Source of the DNA: a bacterium
GTDB lineage: Bacteria; Patescibacteriota; Saccharimonadia; Saccharimonadales; Saccharimonadaceae
Direction of reading: 5' to 3'
NCBI GenBank assembly: GCA_030429445.1
Contig: JAUIFG010000004.1
Span: 1-57,545, forward strand
DNA: 57,545 nucleotides
Shown here: positions 1 to 6,522 of the stretch, piece after piece
Layout: each line of letters begins with the position of its first letter
Numbering within the stretch: position 1 is the stretch's first letter
Made by a program: the position numbers and the translations under genes
Notes under the pieces: model-generated
Told to the model about the DNA's origin: nothing
The model's database searches: none
What the model saw: the letters and a program-made list of their open reading frames with translations, nothing else

Positions 1-117
1 GGAAGGTAAGTCCAAAGGTAAATAATATTCATCGAATGATTGCGGCGCTTCATCGCCAGATGTCAAAGTAGAAGTGCCTACAAGAGTTCTTTCGGATAAG
101 TCTTTTCCGGATTTCAT
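1..117 (-). CDS. N-terminal part of an unknown protein, cut by the window edge
   Basis: An open frame of 39 codons starts at the ATG at 117 and runs off the window at base 1. The protein begins MKSGKDLSERTLVGTS and continues with an acidic, polar stretch ending DLPS. The start is supported by a -10-like TATAGT at 125-130, leaving 7 nt to the ATG, the leaderless arrangement seen at many genes here. No family is recognisable from so short a piece. A longer open frame covering 50-370 on the same strand overlaps this one but runs through a terminator, so I prefer this reading. Confidence 0.55.
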   Translation of the reverse strand, partial: MKSGKDLSERTLVGTSTLTSGDEAPQSFDEYYLPLDLPS

Positions 118-385
118 ATAGAAAACTATAGCCTACGGCTAACCTAAATAAAAGCATAGCAATTTTGGTACTCTGTTTTTTGGTTGGAACCACCTCTGTA
201 ATTTTGGTTCTAGACCCACGTTTGTATAGATAGCCATACCTGCAAGGATTCGAACCAAAAAAATCGACAAAACAAAGGAAGGCCATCACTGACCTTCTTT
301 CGCATAACCCGACATACTGGGGTCGTGTATTCGATTCTTCTCTTTCTGGCTGGTGACTCATTCGGGTCACCTTTGGTGCACTACA
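118..385. other. Intergenic stretch with a terminator and tRNA T-arm-like scraps
   Basis: No convincing gene lies between the partial CDS and tRNA-Gln. On the minus strand it holds a hairpin at 350-370 (GGTGAC / GTCACC), the terminator at 265-297, and an isolated T-arm-like string GGTTCGAATCC (247-257) with no tRNA around it. These may be remnants of a decayed tRNA gene. Confidence 0.4.
265..297 (-). terminator. Probable terminator of tRNA-Gln
   Basis: On the minus strand GAAGGTC pairs with GGCCTTC (278-297, one G-U), followed by CTTTGTTTTG. It lies about 90 nt beyond the 3' end of tRNA-Gln. Confidence 0.5.
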
Positions 386-459
386 TGGCTGGGGTGGAGG
401 GATTCGAACCCCCGATCACGGGACCAGAACCCGGTGCCTTACCACTTGGCCACACCCCA
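386..459 (-). tRNA. tRNA-Gln (anticodon CTG)
   Basis: This 74-nt gene folds as a cloverleaf. The acceptor TGGGGTG pairs with CACCCCA, the D-loop keeps GG, the anticodon loop TTCTGGT gives CUG, and the T-loop is a normal TTCGAAT. The 3' CCA is encoded. The lowest anticodon-stem pair (27-43) is a C/T mismatch. It reads CAG codons. Confidence 0.93.
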
Positions 460-522
460 TCAACTCTGGTTATACTGAAAAATTATATCACCACGACGCC
501 CTAATTACCAGGGGTAGCGCTG

Positions 523-996
523 CTATTTCTTGTTTGCCAACGGCCACATGCCCCAAACACATACAAGGGCAAGTGCCAGCAAACCGACTACTACTGCCAT
601 CATTGGCAGTCCCGTTGCAATCTCGACCTTCGAACCCAACAGACCGCTATTTTCTAATGATACATTCGTCAAAACAGCAAATACCGACAACTTCAACCAT
701 GCACCAGCAACAGCTAGACTACACACTAGGCTGAACCAGCGCATCAATGGACTCAGTGTCATGCGTAACAAAAAAGGCAATGCAAATACTTCAACGATAA
801 CGATCAAGCTCGCCGCGACCATTGCCATTCCATCACCACCAGGTAATACGTATGCGCTCAATAGTGGCAAAAAATCCTCAAAAGCAAACAACTGAAGCAC
901 TGCCATTACCGTTATAATTGCAGCGTACGCCCAAGCAAAATACTTGATAGTGTCCGATCGTGGTTTTGGTGCATGTACTGCGACTACTTTTCTCAT
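523..996 (-). CDS. Small integral membrane protein of unknown function
   Basis: A 157-residue protein (MRKVVAVHAPKPRSD...) with a short basic, cytoplasm-like N-terminus and four hydrophobic segments at about 20-40, 52-75, 84-106 and 128-150. I do not recognise the family; the layout resembles small DoxX-like proteins but no signature is visible. The start at 996 is chosen because a -10 box TATACT (1003-1008) lies exactly 6 nt upstream, so translation probably begins on a leaderless mRNA. An in-frame ATG at 1047 lies upstream of that promoter. It stands alone between tRNA-Gln and a divergent putative RNA transcript. Confidence 0.7.
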   Translation of the reverse strand: MRKVVAVHAPKPRSDTIKYFAWAYAAIITVMAVLQLFAFEDFLPLLSAYVLPGGDGMAMVAASLIVIVEVFALPFLLRMTLSPLMRWFSLVCSLAVAGAWLKLSVFAVLTNVSLENSGLLGSKVEIATGLPMMAVVVGLLALALVCVWGMWPLANKK

Positions 997-1019
997 ACCC
1001 CTAGTATACTCTCTCCTTA

Positions 1020-1198
1020 TTGCATAAAACGTTGTTATTTTATACATAATGCTTGCGTTTTTATCTCAGCTCTAGTATCTTTAGTACTAGCGAAGGTTAC
1101 AAAAACAAATACACTCCGAAAAAAATAAGTAGCTCATCGCTCTACGATATCCACCACAACGTATCTGAGAATATCCCCGTTTCATAGCGGGGTATTTT
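1020..1198 (+). ncRNA. Candidate small RNA: promoter, 5' hairpin and terminator, no ORF
   Basis: TTGCAT (1020-1025), a 17-nt spacer and TACATA (1043-1048) form a plausible promoter. About 20 nt into the transcript, CTAGTA (1072-1077) pairs with TACTAG (1085-1090). A strong hairpin (1170-1196, CCCCG / CGGGG) with a TTTTCTT tail ends it. No start codon opens a frame of useful length between them, so an RNA of about 145 nt is possible. The hairpin lacks a T tail on the other strand, so it serves plus-strand transcription. Confidence 0.35.
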
Positions 1199-1200
1199 CT
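1170..1200 (+). terminator. Rho-independent terminator
   Basis: ATCCCCG and CGGGGTAT pair around TTTCATAG and are followed by TTTTCT. The T tail runs straight into the -35 box of the next promoter. Confidence 0.6.
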
Positions 1201-1228
1201 TGACATTTTAAAGATAATTTGATATAAT
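1200..1228 (+). promoter_or_regulatory. Consensus sigma70 promoter of the 1267 gene
   Basis: TTGACA at 1200-1205, a spacer of exactly 17 nt and TATAAT at 1223-1228. Transcription should start near 1235, giving a ~30-nt leader with an SD. Confidence 0.8.
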
Positions 1229-1266
1229 ATACTTATCGTAAAAGTGAACCTTCCCAGGGAGAAACG

Positions 1267-1593
1267 ATGTGTGAAAATTACAGTGGCTGCGATGGAGTCG
1301 CAGCAATACACGGATATCCACACGAATTCGTGCAGGCCATCCTGCCAAAGCCAGCAATATTCCTTTTTGAGTACGAAGAGCAACTCTCGGAGCTAAGCGC
1401 AAGGCTCAAAGAAATCGAAGCATGTGAAGGTTACGCCAAGCATGCAAGAGTTTACCTCAGAAAGCGATGTGATTCCGATCTCAACTGCCTGGCCGAAGCT
1501 TCTGAATTTTTCGGTTGGCCACCATCACTAATAGAGCAGATGGTCAACGAGGCGGCATTCGAAGATCTCCTGCAAAAGGGCTCGTCCACGTGA
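1267..1593 (+). CDS. Orphan small soluble protein, unknown function
   Basis: A 108-residue acidic, soluble protein with no membrane segment. Its centre (about 35-60) is rich in Glu and Lys and probably helical; it has several cysteines (2, 8, 52, 68, 74) but no tidy metal-binding spacing. I do not recognise it. The start is fixed by GGGAG 7-8 nt upstream and by a perfect TTGACA-17-TATAAT promoter. The stop codon sits in the loop of its own terminator. It is a single-gene transcript pointing against the trmD-khpA-rpsP genes, one of a series of such orphans. Confidence 0.75.
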   Translation: MCENYSGCDGVAAIHGYPHEFVQAILPKPAIFLFEYEEQLSELSARLKEIEACEGYAKHARVYLRKRCDSDLNCLAEASEFFGWPPSLIEQMVNEAAFEDLLQKGSST

Positions 1594-1610
1594 CGAGCTC
1601 TATTCTTTTT
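1580..1610. terminator. Bidirectional terminator between the 1267 gene and trmD
   Basis: GCTCGTC (1580-1586) pairs perfectly with GACGAGC (1592-1598). The plus-strand tail is TCTATTCTTTTT and the minus-strand tail CCTTTT. The plus-gene stop codon is in the loop, and the T tail lies in the last codons of trmD. Confidence 0.75.
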
Positions 1611-2259
1611 CTGCCACCTGTGAGTTCTCCGAGCGCCACTTGGCAATCTCGGCATGATTACCGCTCAGCAAGACTTCTGGCACTTTCATGCCCCTAAAAT
1701 CTTCGGGACGAGTGTACTGTGGAAATTCCAGTGTCCGGCCATCACTAAAACTTTCGATCTCGGCGCTTGCCTCGCCACCCAAAACACCAGGAATGAGACG
1801 CACGATGCTATCAACAACAGTCATAGCGGGCAATTCACCACCCGTCAGCACATAGTCACCGATACTCACCTGTTCATCAACCAAACTCACGATACGCTCG
1901 TCATAACCCTCGTAACGACCGCAGATAAGGATATAGTTATCCGCACTATCAGCGTGCGCCTGAGCAGTTGCTTGTTTCCAGCGTTGTCCACGCGCCGTCA
2001 TTAACAAAACTTTCGCATCAGGATCATTTTGTTTTGCGTGCTCTACCGCCGCAAACAAAGGTTCGGGGCGTAACAGCATACCATCACCACCACCATACGG
2101 CGTATCATCAACCGTCTTGCGTTGACCCAAGCCAAACTGACGCAGATCAACAGTACTCAGCTCGACATGCTCATCCTTTTGCGCTTTCCAAAGCATCGAA
2201 CTACCAAAGACACCACTAAACATGTCGGGAAATAACGTGATGACTTGGAATTTTTTCAT
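1600..2259 (-). CDS. trmD: tRNA (guanine-N1-)-methyltransferase TrmD
   Basis: TrmD methylates G37 of tRNAs with a G at position 36, using S-adenosylmethionine, and so prevents +1 frameshifting. The 219 residues are close to usual length. The trefoil-knot SPOUT motifs are clear: DDTPYGGGDGM with RPEP near 51-66, GRYEGYDERI near 114, SIGDYVLTGGELPAM near 132, and the C-terminal YTRPEDFRGM with VPEVLLSGNH. The start has TACACT (2267-2272) 7 nt upstream and TTTACA 17 nt before that, suggesting leaderless mRNA. In most bacteria trmD follows rpsP, khpA and rimM; here the order is kept but each junction holds plus-strand genes, and rimM and rplS are absent. Confidence 0.96.
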   Translation of the reverse strand: MKKFQVITLFPDMFSGVFGSSMLWKAQKDEHVELSTVDLRQFGLGQRKTVDDTPYGGGDGMLLRPEPLFAAVEHAKQNDPDAKVLLMTARGQRWKQATAQAHADSADNYILICGRYEGYDERIVSLVDEQVSIGDYVLTGGELPAMTVVDSIVRLIPGVLGGEASAEIESFSDGRTLEFPQYTRPEDFRGMKVPEVLLSGNHAEIAKWRSENSQVAEKE

Positions 2260-2266
2260 TATCTAC

Positions 2267-2295
2267 AGTGTAAATGATATTGACGAGTATGTAAA
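2267..2295 (-). promoter_or_regulatory. trmD promoter, overlapping a divergent promoter
   Basis: On the minus strand TTTACA (2290-2295), 17 nt, TACACT (2267-2272), then 7 nt to the ATG. Its -35 lies inside the spacer of the opposing promoter at 2280-2308. Confidence 0.6.
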
Positions 2296-2308
2296 TAGTT
2301 GTTATAAT
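2280..2308 (+). promoter_or_regulatory. Strong promoter of the 2387 gene with leader hairpins
   Basis: TTGACG (2280-2285), 17 nt, TATAAT (2303-2308). The ~70-nt leader starts with a weak hairpin (ACAA...AACT/AGTT...TTGT, 2311-2335) and has TAGCG / CGCTA (2355-2370) just before the SD. Confidence 0.75.
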
Positions 2309-2386
2309 AAACAAAACGAACTGTGAGTTTGTTGTACATTCACCGGTACGGATCTAGCGTTTACTCGCTACTGATGAGAGGAACAA

Positions 2387-2629
2387 ATGATAATGGACAG
2401 ACAAACCCTGCTCGATCGTCGTGTGATCTTGATATGGTCATTCGTTGCAACTGCACTAATCATTCAGGGAGTCGTACTAGGCATCGCCTACATGATCAAT
2501 GGAATGGGCGCAGACAGTAGCAACATTATAGCGTCAACAATGGCAACTCTTGTCGTTGGGACCGCGTTTTTTCTCCGACCATTGCGAGATAACGCAAAGC
2601 TACTAAAGTACGCCGTATACGAGTCCTGA
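2387..2629 (+). CDS. Orphan two-helix membrane protein, unknown function
   Basis: An 80-residue protein with two hydrophobic helices at about 14-36 and 47-64 and a short basic N-terminus (MIMDRQTLLDRR). The start is set by GAGAGGA 6 nt upstream; an ATG two codons later is an alternative. No family recognised. It has its own promoter and terminator and lies in the gap between trmD and khpA on the opposite strand. With the next gene it forms a pair of separately transcribed, similarly sized membrane proteins. Confidence 0.75.
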   Translation: MIMDRQTLLDRRVILIWSFVATALIIQGVVLGIAYMINGMGADSSNIIASTMATLVVGTAFFLRPLRDNAKLLKYAVYES

Positions 2630-2648
2630 CGGATACAGTCCGCCAAGA

Positions 2649-2694
2649 AGTCCGCCGGAGCCCAAGTGCTCTCGCTTCTCTGGCGGACTTTTTT
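2649..2694 (+). terminator. Terminator of the 2387 gene
   Basis: AGTCCGCC (2649-2656) pairs perfectly with GGCGGACT (2682-2689), with an inner GGAGC/GCTCT stem, followed by TTTTTAATTTT. Confidence 0.85.
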
Positions 2695-2732
2695 AATTTT
2701 TCATTATTTTATCTATTCTGTAAATAATATGT

Positions 2733-2767
2733 TATAGTAATTCCATAAACTTTCAACCCCGAAAGTT
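2733..2767 (+). promoter_or_regulatory. Promoter -10 and 5'-end hairpin of the 2792 gene
   Basis: TATAGT (2733-2738) is the likely -10; the -35 is weak. A hairpin AACTTTC / GAAAGTT (2748-2767) begins within a few bases of the expected RNA start, as in the neighbouring orphans. Confidence 0.5.
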
Positions 2768-2791
2768 ATCGTACATGAAAGGAAGAGGCGC

Positions 2792-3061
2792 ATGACAAGT
2801 TCGCGCTCGTCTGGAGGCTTTTACATGTTCCTGGCCTGGGTATTCACCCTGGTTGCCAGCGTCCTATTCGGCTTTTGGTTGGCAACAATGATGGTAAATG
2901 ACGAATTCTCCGGTACGCTCGGTGGATTTACGTTCCTATTTGGCTTTGCCGCCGCTGCCATGTGGTCAATTTACTTTGGCGAAGTATCCTATGCTGCCAA
3001 GGCAAAATACTACGATCACGGCACACAATCAATCAGATTAGCACGCAGCCGCGCCTACTAA
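2792..3061 (+). CDS. Orphan two-helix membrane protein, unknown function
   Basis: An 89-residue protein with helices at about 10-32 and 43-65, a polar N-terminus and a basic C-terminal tail (QSIRLARSRAY). AAAGGAAGAGG just before the ATG is a good SD. No family recognised. It differs in sequence from the 2387 protein, though size and topology are alike. It is a single-gene transcript with its own terminator, opposite in direction to khpA. Confidence 0.75.
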   Translation: MTSSRSSGGFYMFLAWVFTLVASVLFGFWLATMMVNDEFSGTLGGFTFLFGFAAAAMWSIYFGEVSYAAKAKYYDHGTQSIRLARSRAY

Positions 3062-3072
3062 ACCACCCACGA

Positions 3073-3118
3073 ACCCATCGTCGAATCTGGCTCCGGTCGG
3101 CTCGATGGTGGGTTTTTC
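3073..3118 (+). terminator. Terminator of the 2792 gene
   Basis: ACCCATCG and CGATGGTGGGT close a hairpin at 3073-3113, followed by TTTTTC. Confidence 0.7.
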
Positions 3119-3142
3119 ATTTCCATGGAATTATCACATAAA

Positions 3143-3173
3143 CAAAAACCGACCCGCCAAAAGGCGGATCGGT
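3143..3173 (-). terminator. Terminator of khpA
   Basis: On the minus strand ACCGATCCGCC pairs with GGCGGGTCGGT around TTTT (one G-U), followed by TTTTTGTTT. Two further hairpins (3196-3217, 3226-3250) lie between khpA and this site. Confidence 0.85.
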
Positions 3174-3257
3174 CTCACACATAAATCTCTCAATCGTGAT
3201 ATGTGGTGCTATCACGTATTGCTCGCAGTTCTAAAAGTTTTTTCGAACTGTTAATGA

Positions 3258-3710
3258 TTATATATCAAGATCATCCAATTCTTCAAGCTCTTTTCGAGAC
3301 TTTTTTGCATAATCTGAATCATCATCCTGGTTATCCACAGGCTCATCTGATACCTCTTCCACAGGCTGATCATCATCACTCTCGACAACTTCGTCGTCTG
3401 CAGGCTTTTCTACGACAGGCTCACTATCATCTGACGAAACGGTGGCTCCGCTATCGCGACCATCTGTATTAACAATTTTCAAGTTATAACGTGCGTCGTT
3501 CTTTGTGCCAAGTGCTCGTAGTAGCGTGCGCAGGCTTTGTGCCGTAATACCACGTTTGCCGATGACTCGACCTAGATCGTCTGGATGTACTGTCAATGAT
3601 AACAATACCCCCTTTTCATCGATAATCCGCTCGACTGAAACGTCATCAGGATGCCCGACTAATGATTTTACAATGTATTCTATGAATTGTTGGTCTATTG
3701 TTGTCGACAT
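3258..3710 (-). CDS. khpA: KH-domain RNA-binding protein KhpA with acidic tail
   Basis: KhpA is a small cytoplasmic KH-domain RNA-binding protein, usually about 75-80 residues and encoded beside rpsP. Residues 1-83 match, with the GKRG loop at 51-54 (VIGKRGITAQSLR). The remaining ~65 residues are a very acidic, low-complexity tail (DDDQPVEE, DNQDDDSDY) with a final charged stretch; this nearly doubles the usual length. The SD is GGAGG about 7 nt upstream and a -10 TATACT lies at 3757-3762. bS16, encoded nearby, carries a similar acidic extension. Confidence 0.9.
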   Translation of the reverse strand: MSTTIDQQFIEYIVKSLVGHPDDVSVERIIDEKGVLLSLTVHPDDLGRVIGKRGITAQSLRTLLRALGTKNDARYNLKIVNTDGRDSGATVSSDDSEPVVEKPADDEVVESDDDQPVEEVSDEPVDNQDDDSDYAKKSRKELEELDDLDI

Positions 3711-3823
3711 ATTCGGCCTCCATTGCTTGTCTTGTGTACACTACCGTTACTTAACTAGTATACCACGCAAAATCAAAATAAACGTAAGTGCTTTTTTATT
3801 AAGAAGTGAGTAGACCTGTTGCA

Positions 3824-3885
3824 TTGACTATCCTTATTTTTATGTTAAAATAATTTAGTCATGATACAGGACAATACCTGTATCA
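3824..3885 (+). promoter_or_regulatory. Promoter and perfect 5' hairpin of the 3913 gene
   Basis: TTGACT (3824-3829), 16 nt, TAAAAT (3846-3851). The transcript starts almost directly with a perfect 9-bp hairpin, TGATACAGG / CCTGTATCA (3862-3885, 6-nt loop). Confidence 0.7.
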
Positions 3886-3912
3886 CAGCACCTACCGTAA
3901 GGAAAAATCTGC

Positions 3913-4455
3913 ATGGGCAAGTCCAAAAAGCGCATCGACAACCCTTCAACTTTATTCATTGAAGAGCTCGGTAGATTGCACAGAAAACTGAATCCAGCAG
4001 AGAGCAGGAGCCTCGTTGTCAAAGCGAAGGAAAAGTTAAAAACTGAAGTAGAGACACAAGCCGTGCGAGGATTGCAAGCAGGCATGAAACCAGTGCAAAG
4101 TTTAGCTGAATCGATCAGCGAAAAGCTTTTGCCACTCATGAGCCTTATAACGCAACGTGATGCCCGCCTCGTCATCGCTCTCGTCCGCGAACTATCTAAT
4201 GGATGCGAAACAACGATCGATATCGCTGCTACTAGGCTAGAAGCGATCAATCCAATGGCATACAATTTTGTCCAGCGCAAATTCCACTCTGCATACATGA
4301 GCCTGCCTCAATCTATTCGCCAGAACAAGATTCATCCAGGATCAGAGGGCTTTTTGTTCTTCAAGAACAAACTGATCGGTCAACCCGTTGGCATGGACTA
4401 TTATTCCGACGCCAAGATCGATGCAATCATGGCTCTCACTGACAGCAGAGACTAA
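3913..4455 (+). CDS. Orphan soluble protein, unknown function
   Basis: A 180-residue, largely helical, basic protein without membrane segments. The N-terminus is Lys/Arg-rich (MGKSKKRID), and about 20-60 has alternating charged residues typical of long helices. I recognise no domain. The start has TAAGGAAAAA 6-10 nt upstream. It has its own promoter, a leader hairpin and a strong terminator, and with the 4615 gene it sits in the gap between khpA and rpsP on the other strand. Confidence 0.75.
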   Translation: MGKSKKRIDNPSTLFIEELGRLHRKLNPAESRSLVVKAKEKLKTEVETQAVRGLQAGMKPVQSLAESISEKLLPLMSLITQRDARLVIALVRELSNGCETTIDIAATRLEAINPMAYNFVQRKFHSAYMSLPQSIRQNKIHPGSEGFLFFKNKLIGQPVGMDYYSDAKIDAIMALTDSRD

Positions 4456-4492
4456 CAAACCCTTTAAGGCGTGAGTTGTAACCTTGCAAATG

Positions 4493-4525
4493 ACCCCAAA
4501 GTAATTACTTTGGGGTTTTCTTTTT
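4493..4525 (+). terminator. Terminator of the 3913 gene
   Basis: ACCCCAAAG (4493-4501) pairs perfectly with CTTTGGGGT (4508-4516), followed by TTTCTTTTT. Confidence 0.9.
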
Positions 4526-4534
4526 GGGTATTGT

Positions 4535-4590
4535 TTGACATATCAAAGTACTTGTGTTATAATGAATTTACAACGTCAGATTGGCTGACG
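4535..4590 (+). promoter_or_regulatory. Consensus promoter and 5' hairpin of the 4615 gene
   Basis: TTGACA (4535-4540), exactly 17 nt, TATAAT (4558-4563): a full consensus promoter. The RNA should start near 4570 and go straight into CGTCAG / CTGACG (4574-4590, 5-nt loop). Confidence 0.85.
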
Positions 4591-4614
4591 CGCACTATTA
4601 GAATGGAGAAAACC

Positions 4615-5205
4615 ATGGCCAAGCACGCAGCAAACGGTGGCGGCGCCCCAAAGTCCAGGACTTCTGAGGAGTACGACGCAATCCGTCGCGCGAGCAAGGC
4701 GGGCAAAAACAAGCGGACCAAGGGCAAGACCCGGGTCACCAACAAGCCCAGTCCGGTCACCGTCGTGCGACATTTCGATGCTCACGACTTCATCGTCAAC
4801 TGGGCGCGCAACAAAGGAAGGGCTACCCGCAATCTGGGTCGCAACACCTTTGAGCGCCGAGTTGCCTTCGAAGTCCTCAAGGCCTACGCAAATTCGCTCG
4901 TCAAGGCTGGCGATACGCCAGAGATGAAGCATTGCTTGCGACTGGCCGACGCCCGTCAAAAGGTCGAAAAGGACATGGGTATCGTGCCGTTGAACAACGC
5001 AAACCGCGCTCCGTTCAACACCGGCTTCCTCTCGGCAAAGAAAGCTCTTGATGAGGGCTCTCGTATCGCTGAGTTCTGCCGAACGCTCGATATGGCAGCA
5101 GCAGCCAAGGTTGGGGTAAACAACCCCAGGGCAGATGCTTTCATCGCACGGTTCACCGACTCGTCAGACAGCACGTTGTCCGAATCCGTCAGGCGAACCG
5201 CCTAA
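4615..5205 (+). CDS. Orphan basic protein with a different base composition
   Basis: A 196-residue soluble protein of unknown family. Residues 1-50 are strongly basic and flexible (KAGKNKRTKGKTR), suggesting nucleic-acid or ribosome binding; the rest looks helical. The start at 4615 follows GGAG by 7 nt; a nearby ATG (MEKTMAKH) and a long upstream frame extension are rejected because the promoter and leader hairpin would lie inside the gene. The codons look richer in G and C at third positions than the neighbours, suggesting acquired DNA or very high expression. It has the strongest promoter in the window and a 10-bp terminator. Confidence 0.75.
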   Translation: MAKHAANGGGAPKSRTSEEYDAIRRASKAGKNKRTKGKTRVTNKPSPVTVVRHFDAHDFIVNWARNKGRATRNLGRNTFERRVAFEVLKAYANSLVKAGDTPEMKHCLRLADARQKVEKDMGIVPLNNANRAPFNTGFLSAKKALDEGSRIAEFCRTLDMAAAAKVGVNNPRADAFIARFTDSSDSTLSESVRRTA

Positions 5206-5220
5206 CCTTCTCCACCCACC

Positions 5221-5251
5221 GCCCCGTAGCAATGCTACGGGGCTTTTCTTT
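5221..5251 (+). terminator. Terminator of the 4615 gene
   Basis: GCCCCGTAGC (5221-5230) pairs perfectly with GCTACGGGGC (5234-5243), then TTTTCTTTT. Confidence 0.9.
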
Positions 5252-5257
5252 TCAAAT

Positions 5258-5289
5258 AAAAAACGCCCGATTTTCGAGCGTTTTTTTGT
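5258..5289 (-). terminator. Terminator of rpsP, readable on both strands
   Basis: On the minus strand ACGCTCG / CGGGCGT (one G-U) close around AAAAT and are followed by TTTTTTATTT; the plus strand also ends in seven Ts. Confidence 0.8.
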
Positions 5290-5299
5290 ATAGCAAGGT

Positions 5300-5719
5300 T
5301 TATTCAGCTTTTTCTTCAGCTGGCTCTTCTGTTTTTTCTTCGACAGTTTCCTCGGCTGGTGCCTCTTCGGCTACTTCAGCTTCAGCCTCTACAACTGGTT
5401 CATCTGGCTGATTCTTTCGAAGTTTTTCCTGTGTTTTGATAGATTTTTGTTTAGTAGAATCGTACTCTTTTACCCATTTCGGCAACTTTACGCCCTCTGC
5501 CTTTAGCAACTTAACGACACGAGGTGTCGGCTGCGCACCATTGTCCAAATATTTCTGGGCGGTATCTTTTTGCACCTTTACTTCCTTGGTATGTGGATTG
5601 TAGTTACCAACATAAGCAACCACGCGACCACTTGAAGGGTGACGCTGTGCTTCCTGAACAGCTATGCGGTAAACTGGATAGCCTTTACGGCCGACACGTT
5701 GCAGACGAATTGCGAGCAT
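5300..5719 (-). CDS. rpsP: 30S ribosomal protein bS16 with acidic C-terminal extension
   Basis: bS16 stabilises the 5' domain of 16S rRNA in the small subunit. Residues 1-84 are typical (MLAIRLQRVGRKGYPVYRI; YNP near 40; PTPRVVKLLK). After about residue 100 the protein continues with an Ala/Glu-rich tail (EAEAEVAEEAPAEE...), giving 139 residues against about 80-90 usually. AAGGA lies upstream of the ATG. It has its own TTGACA-17-TACAAT promoter just after the rnc stop and a terminator, so it can be expressed apart from rnc. khpA, its usual operon partner, is separated by two opposing genes. Confidence 0.96.
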   Translation of the reverse strand: MLAIRLQRVGRKGYPVYRIAVQEAQRHPSSGRVVAYVGNYNPHTKEVKVQKDTAQKYLDNGAQPTPRVVKLLKAEGVKLPKWVKEYDSTKQKSIKTQEKLRKNQPDEPVVEAEAEVAEEAPAEETVEEKTEEPAEEKAE

Positions 5720-5772
5720 ATTAAATACAAAATCCTTTTCTTTAGTTAGAGTTTTTCCCTAATTCTTGACCA

Positions 5773-5801
5773 ATTGTACCTGTTTTCACCTCAAATGTCA
5801 A
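5773..5801 (-). promoter_or_regulatory. rpsP promoter
   Basis: On the minus strand TTGACA (5796-5801), 17 nt, TACAAT (5773-5778). It lies in the 86-nt gap between rnc and rpsP. Confidence 0.8.
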
Positions 5802-5805
5802 TCTG

Positions 5806-6522
5806 TTAGGATTTAGGCTTGTTTTCATACTTTTCAATCGCCGCTTTTGCCGCAATCTGTTGAGCACTTTGCTTGCTACTGCCAGTACCCTTGCCCATCA
5901 ACTTGTCACCGACGTAGACACCAAGCGTAAATACCTTGTCATGATCAGGGCCGTCTTCGCCTAGCACCTTGTATTGTGGCGTTGATCCAGCAACGCGCTG
6001 TGATACTTCCTGTAGATGTGATTTTGGATCCCGCCAACTACCACTCTCGAGAATGCTGTCAAGCTTGCTGAGAATATGCTCGGTAATGAATTTTTCGGCA
6101 GCCTTGTAGCCTTTTTCTAGATAAATCGCACCAATAACTGCCTCAAAGGCGTTCGCAAGGATTTGCTGACGAGCACGAGGGCTTCCATTCTTTTCACCCC
6201 TACTCATTCGTATTAACGGCTCGTAACCGATTGCAGTACCAGCAGCACCGATGCTTTCTGTTCGCACCAGACTCGCTCGCCAACTGGTTAAAATACCCTC
6301 AGGTTCGTCAAAATGGGTATACAAATAGTCCGTGACAACGAGTTCTAGTACGGCATCACCTAGAAATTCCAACCGTTCGTTATGCTCTGATACACTCTTT
6401 TTATGCTCGTTTACATAGCTACGATGTGTCAATGCAGTAATTAAATAATCAATGTTCTCGAATTCGATACCCAACTTGTCGCGAGCAAAATCTTGATAAG
6501 GTGCCGTTTGCATACCACTCAT
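5806..6522 (-). CDS. rnc: Ribonuclease III
   Basis: RNase III cuts double-stranded RNA, including rRNA precursors. The 238-residue protein has the signature NERLEFLGDAVLE at 48-60 with the catalytic Asp at 56, the second metal ligand Glu127 in NAFEAVIGAIYLE, and a C-terminal dsRNA-binding domain from about 163 (DPKSHLQEVSQ) ending in the helix SAQQIAAKAAIEKY. Its ATG overlaps the Nudix stop by 4 nt (ATGA), indicating translational coupling. It is the last gene of rpmF-nusB-Nudix-rnc, whose leader contains a very long hairpin that RNase III itself could cut. Confidence 0.97.
   Translation of the reverse strand: MSGMQTAPYQDFARDKLGIEFENIDYLITALTHRSYVNEHKKSVSEHNERLEFLGDAVLELVVTDYLYTHFDEPEGILTSWRASLVRTESIGAAGTAIGYEPLIRMSRGEKNGSPRARQQILANAFEAVIGAIYLEKGYKAAEKFITEHILSKLDSILESGSWRDPKSHLQEVSQRVAGSTPQYKVLGEDGPDHDKVFTLGVYVGDKLMGKGTGSSKQSAQQIAAKAAIEKYENKPKS

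Noticed and set aside
1-60. Resemblance to RNase P RNA or tmRNA motifs (AAGTCC, AATGATTGC)
   Set aside because: The surrounding conserved blocks are missing, and the region reads well as coding sequence on the other strand.
247-257. Second tRNA near tRNA-Gln
   Set aside because: Only a T-loop-like string is present; no acceptor or anticodon arm can be built around it.
50-370. 106-codon open frame on the minus strand
   Set aside because: It runs through the tRNA-Gln terminator and T-arm-like strings. The other minus frame (start at 117) has a -10 box and more protein-like composition.
1087-1402. Minus-strand frames of 64-98 codons over the 1267 promoter
   Set aside because: They overlap a consensus promoter and a well-supported plus gene and lack SDs.
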